Shown here in pieces: positions 10,800-20,206 of a stretch of 64,000 nt of DNA; position 1 is the first letter of the stretch, and every line of letters begins with the position of its first letter. Where the stretch lies: positions 45,167,457 to 45,231,456 of the forward strand of contig NC_091298.1 of assembly GCF_038502225.1 (NCBI RefSeq), in the 5' to 3' direction. This DNA comes from Cherax quadricarinatus (lineage: Eukaryota > Arthropoda > Malacostraca > Decapoda > Parastacidae). A program made the position numbers and the translations under genes. Below the pieces are notes generated by a model. The model was given only the letters and a program-made list of their open reading frames with translations, did not search any database and was not told the DNA's origin.

Positions 10800-12002
10800 T
10801 GTGGAAAATATTTTAATTTTCTGAAGCTATAGTGCCTAATAGGTGTTTAATGTGTTGATTTGGGTCAAAAAATGTATTTGAAAATGGAATAGAACCAACA
10901 GGGTTCCCTCTGCGCCTGCGCGGATGTGCAGGGAGAGAGGTCGAGACGGAGCATCAGGGAGCGGGAGTGTTTTGAAATGGAGTTAAGAGGCTGGGAGAGC
11001 ATGGGACCAGGAAATTGGAGTTCACGATGGCCTAAGGATTAATAAAGGCCTTACTTCATAATAGGAAGTGTCATAACTGTTCCTGGTTAAGAGTGAGGGA
11101 ACATGATTTACGGGACCACCGTAATAAAGTGGCAAAATTAGTGAATAATGGTAGGACCGGTGGTGACTGGCGCGTCGCCATGGAGTGTGTCCTGGGGGAA
11201 AATACCCATGATTTAATCATCACTCATCGGTCTTAGATCTTAATGGAGTGGCCTCCAATGTGTATAATAATTATGAGACATTAAACCGTATGGTGGGCTA
11301 AGAAGTAATCAGTGATAATAACACCAAGTTAAGAGAATGTGTGAAGTGAAATGATTCACCGTTCTCAGTGAGCATCTGTTTACCTCATGTTCCTGTCCCG
11401 AAGACAGTGAAGTTTTTATGGAGTCACGACTTCTAAACCGGGACAAACCAATGGATACCTCGTCCTGCTGGAATAAGAACCGTGTCGGTGTATCAGGACA
11501 TCGAAATGAGATGGTGAATGGAGGAAATAAGGAGCATCAGTCACCCACAGTTAAGTAACCCTTCTAGTTATAGCAGACTGATACTGGCCAGTTAGGTATG
11601 TTGTAATTGGATAGGTTGGGGTGATCCAGCTACATCAAGTGACCACCAGAGAATATCTGGTAAGTGGTGGTGTTATATACAAGTGTTTTTTCTTTGATGA
11701 ATATATACATGTGCAACCTACCCTCCCCCCTTCATTCAGTTAAACTAATATAATCTATACACTCCACAATTATTTAGTAGCGCCGTACTTGTGGGTGCTA
11801 TCCAATTTATACTGGTCTCGGATAGATATGGATAAGATTGTGAGGTCAAAGGGACCACCTGCAGGGACCAGGGGTGGTTAAGTTTTCTCACATGTCTACA
11901 CGGGGTGACTACGGTAAACAATATGGCTATTTCCCAATGAGATTACTCGTATGCATATAATGTTGAGGTACATAAAGGTAAACCCCTATAAAATTTTCCA
12001 TA
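10800..12002 (+). repeat. LTR-I of the BEL/Pao element (1,203 bp)
   Basis: Begins TGTGGAAAATATTTTAA and ends AAATTTTCCATA, so the termini are short inverted repeats (TGTGGAAAA / TTTTCCATA). Two further copies are at 41392-42588 (plus) and 47843-49346 (minus). All three carry the GC-rich palindrome-like site TGCGCCTGCGC about 110-130 bp from the 5' end (10911-10921 here). An LTR supplies promoter and polyadenylation functions; which bases do so here is not evident. It has no coding capacity. Confidence 0.82.
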
Positions 12003-12125
12003 ATGGTACTTAGTGGAGTGGAGTGACCATCATATACAGTGGAAATTTATATAACCTGTAGTTAGCTGCGGTCGCAATATACACAACGAAAAGCAAATAG
12101 TATTACTCCAGAAAAAGCGACTTTC
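12003..12125. other. Short spacer between LTR-I and the Tx1-like ORF1 relic
   Basis: Mixed-composition sequence with no match that I recognise. It ends where homology to the minus-strand LINE stops, near AAGTCGCTTTTTC. Confidence 0.4.
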
Positions 12126-13484
12126 CTCCAATAATCTTCACCACACCACCTTTAAATGGGTAGTTGGCAGGGTCATTATTTGATAACCTGCTACCTCTAA
12201 CACCTTACCCTCCTTGAAATTATGTTCCTGGAGGAACACAACATCCACTCTATATTTATTAAGAAACATGCTCATCCATTCTCTCTTTTTTCTGCTACAA
12301 AAGCCATAACATTGACAGTCATACACCAAAGGCCTTTTAAATTTTCCACCCCTGCCTCTTCTCCTCACTCTTTTCACCACTAGAATTAGGATTTCTTTGT
12401 TATCTTCACAATACCTTTCTCCCCCTCCCATCTTCCAATGTCTCCTATCATGACCTCCCCCATCGACACCTCTTCCCTCTCCTACCATCCCAGCCTGCTT
12501 CCCAGGCCTCTGCGCTGGCGTCAGGACATCATCCGAGTCTGACGTAGCTGCCCGTTTCCTTGTTACAATCATGTCCCCCATAACATGGCCTGTGAAAGCC
12601 TCACGGTGAAACTCAACATCGACCTTACAATGATTTATTAATTCCACTGACTTCTCAGTCACATCATTAATCCCCAAACTCTCATATCGTTGACAAGCTG
12701 GAAGAGATAACTCTCCAGTTACTTCTTTCTCAGATGTAACTCCCTCAGGCGGTGACAAGGTCTTCAAAACTTCCTCCAATTCTTCCTCTATTTCCAACAC
12801 TTCCTCCCATGGTACCATCCCTGCAAAAGTCACTGAAGGAGATTCTGGGGCAGGGAACTGATAGGGGGACTCACCCTCAGTCCTAAAAGCTTGCTCCATC
12901 ATCTCACTCCACAAACGACCACGCCCTCCCTCAGGTGACTGATCCTCACCTGCCACCCGGAAGACAGGGGCTGCGTCTTCTACCACAGGTTCAGGCACGC
13001 GTCTTTTCTTCTCACATGCTGCAGCTATGTGGTCATACTCACCACATAGGCGACACGTACGCCTTTGCCCGGGATATAAAACCATGACCTGCTACCCACA
13101 TACCATGCTGGGCAAAATGAACTGCCCCATATTTCTCGAAGACTTTTCTGATATCAGCTTCATCCGCCTCAAAGGGAACGCTACGTAACTTTATCCAGGT
13201 AAAATGCCTGGATAATCATTCATTCTCACACGTACAGCAGGTGTAACATCAAGACTCACGTCCTGGAAACGATTAACCAACGATTCATATACCGTTGCAG
13301 TGAGCAGTTTCACGAAGATTCTATGTGCTCCATTTAAAGCCACTCCATATAATTCTCCATCTTGAATTCCATACGTCTCTCTGATGATCTTAGGTAAGAG
13401 AACCTGCGCTGAAGTAGGCGAAATTGTCCCCAGGAGAAGCTCATTACCAACAGTATTAATCCTGCGTCTATGACAAACCGCCAT
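12126..13484 (-). pseudogene. L1/Tx1-like LINE ORF1 relic fused to the start of ORF2
   Basis: Minus-strand relative of the intact ORF1 at 34654-35904. The start codon is at 13484 (MAVCHRRRINTVGNE, paralleling MAEHTVRRVNTICIE). The N-terminal domain (LPKIIRETYGIQDGELYG) runs to about 13191, where a frameshift falls. The next frame (13085-12138) has the zinc knuckle CRLCGEYDHIAAAC (CX2CX4HX4C), an acidic linker, the basic DVLTPAQRPGK motif, and then jumps into the first endonuclease strand of ORF2 (VDVVFLQEHN). Linker and ORF1-ORF2 junction sequence is therefore deleted, and everything 3' of the endonuclease start is absent. ORF1 binds element RNA; this copy is non-functional. Confidence 0.85.
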
Positions 13485-13646
13485 GTTGAAAGCAGTAATT
13501 TTCCTGAGGTGTCAACAGAGGCACAAACACCACCACCTCACACCACCACTGACAGGCAACTGAGGAGCATCTGCGCAGTAGATCCTCTCGGCCCAAGAGC
13601 AAAGAGGACAATCATCGGCCGCCTCCCTTCTAAAAAAAAAAAAAAA
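13485..13646 (-). other. Probable 5' leader of the Tx1-like relic plus an A-run
   Basis: Upstream of the minus-strand ORF1 start lies about 150 bp of probable 5' UTR. It ends at an A16-type run (about 13631-13646, plus-strand A). Poly-A on the plus strand at the 5' side of a minus-strand LINE is not its own tail. It may be the tail of a separate plus-strand insertion or a chance run. Confidence 0.4.
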
Positions 13647-13770
13647 ATCTGCCGTCACTGTTAACCGAGCAATAAGTAGATACCTAGGTGTTAATCACCT
13701 TACTTCTGCTGTCACTGTTAACCTACCAATAAGTACATACCTAGGTGTTAATCATCATACAACAGTTGTG
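13647..13770. repeat. Two-copy tandem duplication (~58 bp)
   Basis: Two adjacent copies of a ~58-bp unit containing GCCGTCACTGTTAACC, AATAAGTA and ACCTAGGTGTTAATCA, differing at a few bases. Confidence 0.7.
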
Positions 13771-14772
13771 CCTCTACACCTAACAGTAAGGTGTAAATTT
13801 TAATGCCCAGACGGCAAGCAGGTGGTGTGGGACTACACATGTGTATCTACCTTGACTGATACCTATCTCTAATACACCAGGAAGGAAGGAGGGGCAGCTG
13901 CCAGCTTCAGGGAGTCCCAAAAGTCCAGAAAATATGTAGAACTTGCCCATCATTATGTGTTTGTTCCCATAGGCTCAGAGACCCTTGACTCATGGGGAAA
14001 GAGTGCATCTAAGTTCCTCAACAGTTACATAGAATTATCATACATAGCAGCATATGTGTAGAGAACCTAGGATAACCCAAAAAAGTCAGACAGAGTGACT
14101 TATTTCTCAACAGGGTAACTAGGGATCCCAGAGGAGCTAGTTTTTTGTTCCAGCGACTCAGAGCTGTTGTTCAGCTCTGGGCATTTTGGGCACTCGCCCC
14201 AGCTCTGAGGAGCTGGATGAGATTTTCATATAATCAGTGACAAACACGTAACAATATGTACTAGACAAGTATCTCTCACACCTCATGTACTGTATATACC
14301 ATCTTTATATCAACAATGTATCACTTAAATCTTTTGTAGCATATTATGTAATAAAATATACCTACTGGTAAAAAAAAAATGAAAAGATGGGGTGGTAGAA
14401 GTGGAATATTAAAATGGCTTCAGGAAGAAACAAATATTCTTCGTTGAAGCCTTTTTATCCACTTCTCCGAGGCTGTGTGTGCCACAACTTGCACCAGAGG
14501 TACCACATAGGGTATTCAAAAATGTGTTTTTTGCTTGTTTATTGAGTAAATGTATGCACCGTAGTTCTTGATTATTAACAAAAGAAAAATTATTTTAAAA
14601 AGAAAACGTAATTTTTATGCTAGTATTTTTAAATTTTTAAAAAAATTAAAAATCATTTTAAAGAAATCGATACAATTTAAAAGCAAGTAATTTTTTTTTG
14701 GTACAAAAATAAATTTCTAATATAACTAATACGTGTTTCTTAATAACATTTTGGATCAAATTTTATCAATAA
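13771..14772. other. Spacer, AT-rich, one LINE-C tail remnant
   Basis: No gene visible. 14021-14107 is a minus-strand LINE-C 3' tail fragment (listed separately). 14500-14760 is very AT-rich with A/T runs. Confidence 0.5.
14021..14107 (-). mobile_element. LINE-C 3' tail fragment
   Basis: Closely matches the tail at 42961-43050: ACAGTTACATAGAATTATCA, CATACATAGCAGCATATGTG, GAACCTAGGATAACCC and AAAAAGTCAGACAGAGTGAC. It is truncated at both ends and non-coding. Confidence 0.85.
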
Positions 14773-14848
14773 TATCGACACCATGCCTAACCCTTGTAAG
14801 GTAGGGTAGGTGCCTGAGCCCGAGCTTACAGCTCACAAGCTGTGTGTG
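14773..14848 (+). mobile_element. SINE-B 5' fragment cut by LINE-A copy 2
   Basis: Matches the SINE-B head (ATCGACACCATGCCTAACCC, GGTAGGGTAGGTGCCTGAGC) and stops at the LINE-A insertion. 14839-14848, GCTGTGTGTG, is the left member of the LINE-A target-site duplication. Confidence 0.8.
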
Positions 14849-16678
14849 TACTCACCTATTTGTGGTTGCAGGGGTCGAATCTTAGCTCCTGGCCCCGCCT
14901 CTTCACCGGTTGCTACTGGGCCCTCTCTCTCCCCGCTCCATGAGCTTTATCAAACCTCGTCTTAAAACTGTGTATGGTTCCTGCCTCCACTACGTCATTT
15001 TCTAGGCTATTCCACTGCCTTACAACTCTGACTGAAGAAATACTTCCTAATATCTCTCTGACTCATTTGTGTCTTCAACTTCCAATTGTGGCCTCTTGTT
15101 TCTGTGGCCCCTCCCTGGAACATCCTGTCTTTGTCCACCTTGTCTATTCCACGCAGTATTTTATATGTCGTCATCATGTCTCCCCTGACCCTCCTGTCCT
15201 CCAGTGTCGTCAGGCCGATTTCCCTTAATCTTCTTCATAGGACATTCCCCTTAGCTCTGGAACTAACCTTGTCGCAAACCTTTGTACTTTCTCTAGTTTC
15301 TCGACGTGCTTTATCAAGTGCGGGTTCCAAACAGGTGCTGCATACTCCAGTATGGGCCTGACATACACGGTGTACAGTGTCTTGAACGATTCCTTACTAA
15401 GGTATCGGAATGCTGTTATCAGGTTTGCCAGGCGCCCATATGCTGCAGCAGTTATCTGATTGATGTGTGCTTCCGGAGACATGTTCGGTGTTATACTCAC
15501 CCCAAGATCTTTCTCCTTGAGTGAGGTTTGCAGTCTTTGGCCACCTAGCCTATACTCTGTCTATGGTCTTCTGTGCCCTTCCCCTATCTTCATGACTTTG
15601 CATTTGGCAGGATTAAATTCGAGAAGCCATTTGCTGGACCAGGTGTCCAGTCTGTCCAGGTCTCTTTGAAGTCCTGCCTGGTCCTCATCAGATTTAATTC
15701 TCCTCATTAACTTCACATCATCTGCAAACAGGGACACTTCTGAGTCTAACCCTTCCATCATGTCGTTCACATACCAAAAATAGCACTGGTCCTAGGACCA
15801 ACCCCTGTGGGACCCCGCTCGTCACAGGTGCCCACTGTGATACATCATTACGTACCATGACTCGTTGTTGCCTCCCTGTCAGGTATTCTCTGGTCCATTG
15901 CAGTGCCCTTCCTGTTATATGCACCTGATGCTCTAGCTTCTGCACTAATCTCTTGTGAGGAACTGTGTCAAAGGCCTTCTTGCAGTCCAAGAAGATGCAA
16001 TCAACCCACCCCTCTCTCTCGTGTCTTACTTCTGTTATTTTATCATAAAACTCCAGAAGGTTTGTGACACAGGATTTGCCTTCCATGAATCCGTGCTGGT
16101 TGGCATTTATACTCTTGTTCCGTTCCATGTGCTCCACCACTCTCCTCCTGATAATCTTCTCCATAATTTTGCATACTATACACGTCAATGACACAGGTCT
16201 ATAGTCTAGTGGCTCTTTTCTGTCTCCTTTTTTAAAAATGGGAACTACATTTGCCATCTTCCATACCTCAGGTAGTTGCCCAGTTTCCAGGGACGTGTTG
16301 AAGATTGTGGTAAGTGGCATGCACAACATATCTGCTCCCTCTCTAAGGACCCACGGGGAGATGTTGTCCGGTCCCATTGCCTTTGAGGTATCGATGTCCC
16401 TTAGCAGTTTCTTCACCTCCTCCTCATCTGTATGTATGTCGTCCAACACTTGTTGGTGTATTCCTTGCTGGTGTCCCCATCTGGTCTGTCCTCCCAGAGT
16501 CCTTCCTGTCTCTACTGTAAATACTTCCTTAAATCTCGTGTTGAGCTCCTCACATACCTCTTGATCGTTTCTTGTGAGTTCTCCACCTTCTTTACTCAGC
16601 CTTATCACCTGGTCCTTGACTGTTGTCTTCCTCCTAATGTGGCTATACAGCAGTTTCGGGTCAGATTTGACTTTCGAT
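14849..16678 (-). mobile_element. LINE-A copy 2, minus strand
   Basis: Same family as 5813-8108, on the opposite strand and truncated further: it starts after the endonuclease, at ASKVKSDPKLLY. It is flanked by the 10-bp direct repeat GCTGTGTGTG at 14839-14848 and 16679-16688. The right repeat continues as a (TG)n run to about 16740. The 3' UTR ends AATAGGTGAGTAC as in copy 1, with one copy of the tail unit instead of two. Confidence 0.88.
15225..16678 (-). pseudogene. LINE-A reverse transcriptase, frame-broken
   Basis: Three minus-strand frames together cover the LINE-A RT: 16678-15718 (start of homology to GVPQGLVLGPVLFL), 15770-15561 (LDSEVSLFADDVKLM) and 15500-15225 (thumb and C-terminal region, PILEYAAPVWNPHL). 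The catalytic FADD lies in the second frame. One or more indels around 15,750 and 15,550 separate the frames, and the last one ends early. The long TGTG run upstream makes a histidine-threonine peptide extension in frame, which is not part of the protein. The enzyme would have primed cDNA synthesis at the nicked target; this copy is dead. Confidence 0.85.
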
Positions 16679-16679
16679 G

Positions 16680-16680
<1 letters not shown>

Positions 16681-16740
<60 letters not shown>
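16681..16740. repeat. (TG)n microsatellite
   Basis: About 60 bp of uninterrupted TG repeats, directly abutting the 5' end of LINE-A copy 2 and overlapping its target-site duplication. Confidence 0.97.
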
Positions 16741-16741
<1 letters not shown>

Positions 16742-16859
16742 CTCAACAAACAATATTTGCACTAATAATTCATTACAGTTGTGACCGGGTGTGGAAGTGT
16801 GAATTGCTCATTACACTATAATTTGTTCATGATTGTAGCCAAATATAAACGTAAGTAAC

Positions 16860-17528
16860 CATTCTTACAGAATTCATTACCTTTGTCTCTTGTGAGTTCA
16901 TTACCTTTGTACCTAGTTCAGCTATCAAAACTTTGGGGGCCCAGTCCCTGGACCCATTACGTACCTCTGTAATCTGTAAATACCTTTGTAACTTGTCATG
17001 ATTGTGACCAGACCTATCTGGAGTTCATTACCTTTGTAAATTGTGAGTTCATTACCTCTGTAACTTGCTCAGCTATCAAAACTTTGGAGTCCAGTCCCTG
17101 GACCAATTATGTACCTCTGTAATCTTTTGACTACCGCCCACAGGATGGGTATGTGGTGACTACCGCCCACAGGATGGGTATGGGGTGACTACCGCCCACA
17201 GGATGGGTATGTGGTGACTACCGCCCACAGGATGGGTATGGGGTGACTACCGCCCACAGGATGGGTATGTGGTGACTACCACCCACAGGATGGGTATGGG
17301 GTGACTACCGCCCACAGGATGGGTATGGGGTGACTACCGCCCACAGGATGGGTATGGGGTGACTACCGCCCACAGGATGGGTATGTGGTGACTACCGCCC
17401 ACAGGATGGGTATGTGGTGACTACCGCCCACAGGATGGGTATGTGGTGACTACCGCCCACAGGATGGGTATGTGGTGACTACCGCCCACAGGATGGGTAT
17501 GGGGTGCATAATAAACATATTAAACTAA
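16860..17528 (+). mobile_element. Minisatellite-bearing retroposon
   Basis: Plus-strand member of the family also seen at 9167-9395 (minus) and 47395-47645 (minus). The body has two diverged repeats of a segment containing GTTCATTACCTTTGT, AGCTATCAAAACTTTGG and CCAGTCCCTGGACC. It is followed by thirteen 29-bp units and ends GCATAATAAACATATTAAAC. The AATAAA close to the end suggests a polyadenylated 3' terminus. No coding sequence is seen. Confidence 0.7.
17128..17504. repeat. 29-bp minisatellite, 13 copies
   Basis: Thirteen copies of a 29-bp unit containing GACTACCGCCCACAGGATGG and ending GTATGGGG or GTATGTGG; units are almost identical. The same unit occurs once at about 9195, ~15 times at 45105-45540 (diverged, opposite orientation), and ~4 times each at 46488-46605 and 47395-47510. 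Confidence 0.95.
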
Positions 17529-17535
17529 CTTACAA

Positions 17536-17740
17536 GCCTGTCATTCCCATTAGCTCCCCTGGGGCGGGGATGGCAGCCCAGAGAGGCCTAGCTTGTGGCT
17601 AGGCCTGGGGACAGTTGGTCCCAAAGATGAGGAGGTACTTGTGCCTCCTCCCATGGGAGACTTAGGTCTCAGACACTCCCTAAAGAGGGAGCCAAGGCCG
17701 GGCCACCACTTGGAAAAGGCCTGGGCCGGGAGAATATTGA
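17536..17740 (+). mobile_element. SINE-B copy, 5' truncated
   Basis: Carries the SINE-B body: GATGGCAGCCCAGAGAGG, GGACAGTTGGTCCCAAAG, CTCCCTAAAGAGGGAGCC and GGCCGGGAGAATA. It lacks the first ~85 bp of the head seen at 24710 and 48230. It directly follows the 3' end of the minisatellite retroposon. The open frame 17593-17778 across it is not a gene. Confidence 0.85.
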
Positions 17741-18107
17741 CGAAGCCATTTATAAGAAAACAATGTTCTTATAACTAACTGATGACAACCTACTCCTGAA
17801 CATACAAACATAAAAATTATTACAAGCCTACCTGACGTTCGTATTCATATCTCATATGAAAACTGTATATACAAAACGTTTTATAGAAACTAATGCTTTG
17901 GCCTCTCAATTTATATTGTAATATTAGCATTTTATGTACCTAAACATTCCGTAGCTATTCATCCCCTAATTTTGTATGTTTTATTTAGAGCACAGAGTAT
18001 ACAATGTACATGTATATCATACATGATTGACTTAAATCACAAAATATGAAGCCATTTAAAAGAAATACAACATCCTTTAAGTAAAAGATTTACAACCCTC
18101 ACCTGTA
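17741..18107. other. AT-rich spacer
   Basis: No coding frame, repeat or element recognised. Confidence 0.5.
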
Positions 18108-18875
18108 CATACCTGGAGTTTACCTGGAGAGAGTTCAGATATATTGACCTCTTTTAGCCGCTCTGTTATTCTTTTCCGTCGCCTGTAAAGGGAGAGCCTG
18201 TCTGTTTCTATTTTACATCTACTCCTTTTTCTTAGAGGAATAAGCCTTGTGCATACATCGAGTGCCACCGAGTTATTCTGTTCTAGGCATAAGTTGGGGT
18301 CTGTGTTGCTTAGTATATCTTCCCAGCTTATATCGGTTAGGACTTGGTTTACTTGGTCCCACTTTGTTTTTGTTATTGAAGTTGAATTTGGTGAATGCTC
18401 CCTCGTGACTAATTTCATTTTGTCGGTCTGGGGCTCTGCGCATACATATTGAACCTCAATTATGTTGTGATCTGAGTATATTGTTTTTGATATGGTGACA
18501 TTTCTTATCAGATCATCATTGTTAGTGAAGATGAGGTCTAGTGTATTCTCCAGTCTAGTAGGCTCTATTATTTGCTGGTTTAAATTGAATTTTGTGCAGA
18601 GATTTAAAAGCTCGCGTGAGTGTGAGTTTTCATCAGAGCTGCCTCCTGGTGTTATTACTGCAACAATATTATTTGCTATATTCCTCCATTTTAGGTGCCT
18701 TAAGTTGAAATCCCCCAGGAGCAAGATGTTGGGTGCAGGAGCTGGAAGGTTTTCCAGACAGTGGTCAATTTTTAACAGCTGTTCCTGGAATTGCTGGGAT
18801 GCTGCATCCGGAGGCTTGTAGACTATCACAATGACTAGGTTTTGGTTCTCGACCTTTACTGCTAAAACTTCCACT
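18108..18875 (-). pseudogene. LINE-B fragment with large internal deletion
   Basis: Minus-strand piece of LINE-B ORF2. It runs from VEVLAVKVENQNLVIV (about 18875) through the endonuclease (LLLGDFNLRHLKW, IYSDHNIIEVQ) to KRITERLKEVNISE (about 18138). It then passes directly into the LINE-B 3' terminal sequence CTCTCCAGGTAAACTCCAGG. Compared with the full copy, about 2 kb (roughly 32423-34427 there) is missing. Both parental edges carry GAA, so 3 bp of microhomology marks the join. Upstream of 18875 is a short direct duplication of GTTACGTA plus TGGAAGTTT. Confidence 0.87.
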
Positions 18876-18929
18876 ACGTAACAAACTTCCAATACGTAAC
18901 AAAACTTGCTACAATACTTAATTACCATT

Positions 18930-19256
18930 TACATCAAAACCCAAACATTACACAATAAATATTAATAGCTCTTACGTGGTACAGTAAATAGCCGATAAAC
19001 ATAGCTATAAACATTGTGAAAATTGTAGAATGCTGCTAACAAAAACAAAAAAAAATTCACAAAAGTTTTATCAATGGCAAGACCCCCCCAGTACGGCCTG
19101 AGTGGTTGAGGGAAGAGGATGTGTGTGTTGAGTGAGGTCCTAGGACTTCTATATCAGAACTGCTTATCTCACCCGACTGATAACTCATCATGCAACAAAT
19201 ATCGTTGGAGCGCAGCTGAATTGCTGCTGGAACTCTTATGAGTGAACTGTGACTAG
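18930..19256. other. Spacer without recognised feature
   Basis: Mixed-composition sequence containing a short C-run at 19082-19089. I see no gene or known element. Confidence 0.5.
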
Positions 19257-20045
19257 TGATATACCTTGTGAAACACAAACATGTTCATTTGAAGTGGGTG
19301 TAGGAGGCCTACCTTCACTCCCTCTCGCCTGCCTCCTCCCCTCCTTCCTCGATTTGGAACTCAGCCATTCGCCTGTATTTACTTATGTGGTCTGGCAAAA
19401 ACCGCCTCTAGACCATAAGTGCTTGAGTGCCCGTGTCAGTCCTCTGTGCCGCACTCTTACGAATGTGTCTCCTGTGTGCCTGCCTGCCTGCTACAAGCAA
19501 ATATCCAAGTGGTTGACACGGGTTTAGCAAGCACATTCAAGCAGGCTTGAAAGCAGCACTCCAAGCTAGTTAGGACAAGCTAAGGCAGCCTGCAGTTACA
19601 GCTGTCCTGAGGCCCAGCATGTGTACGTATACGTTCTACAGTGCTGCTGGCATACTAGTGTTTCCTGTAGTGGCTTAATTAAGAACAATTTAACGAGCAT
19701 TGCAGTACTGGCTTTTTAAGTGGGACATGCCAGAGGTTCACCTATAAACATAGTAAGTTTGTGCTGATGTGCTTGTGCACAGAGTGAACATTCGTCTGTC
19801 ATACGTGTGCTAGAAGTGTTAAGCAAGAGTCAGCCTGTTAACAGCTATGTTCCTTGTCATCTCATCTAGTGGGTTTAGCGCCTAGTTAAAATTGTAAAAG
19901 AAACAATTTGCAATCATTATATTTCTAGCTATACATTGTGTAATTGTTTTAGACTATTTGGTCAACTGGATTGTAGTGTTTAACTTCTGACACACCAAGT
20001 GAATGACTGTAGACTCCACTGATGCATAATAAACATATTAAACTA
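19257..20045 (+). other. Unclassified region with a retroposon-like 3' end
   Basis: No domain-bearing frame (the longest, 19249-19527, gives no recognisable protein). It ends at 20023-20045 with GCATAATAAACATATTAAAC and a short A-run. This is the same terminus as the minisatellite retroposon at 17506-17528, including AATAAA. The body is different and has no 29-bp units. It could be another member of that family or the 3' end of a longer element. Confidence 0.4.
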
Positions 20046-20206
20046 AAACACTGATAACTCTCCAGAAGCTGGGTCTAGTGTGAGACCTTGAGAAGTTGAG
20101 TGTTTTTATTACGACCGTCGGTGTGCCACTCTCACCCATATTTTTTTTTTATTTAAAACATAGAACAAATACAAGAATGTATAAGAGTATAATAAAATTA
20201 AAAACT

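Larger units (their letters stand above)
8499..12002 (+). mobile_element. Decayed BEL/Pao LTR retrotransposon with 3' LTR
   Basis: Plus-strand BEL/Pao element: gag start at 8499, gag zinc-knuckle region near 9410-9620, pol fragments at 9930-10760, a short pre-LTR segment (10768-10799) and the LTR-I at 10800-12002. The same protein segments occur in the better-preserved minus-strand element at 55638-59362. The pre-LTR segment ending CGGCCGCAG is shared by both. Most of pol, including the integrase, is deleted. A 229-bp retroposon (9167-9395) interrupts gag. No 5' LTR is recognisable. Confidence 0.8.

Noticed and set aside
16681..16749. Histidine-threonine peptide as the N-terminus of the 15718-16749 frame
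   Set aside because: It is the translated TG/CA microsatellite next to the LINE-A truncation point, not part of the RT protein.
17593..17778. 61-codon frame (also 24790-24990) as a small conserved gene
   Set aside because: It is the SINE-B body read in one frame; copies are non-coding, truncated variably and have target duplications.
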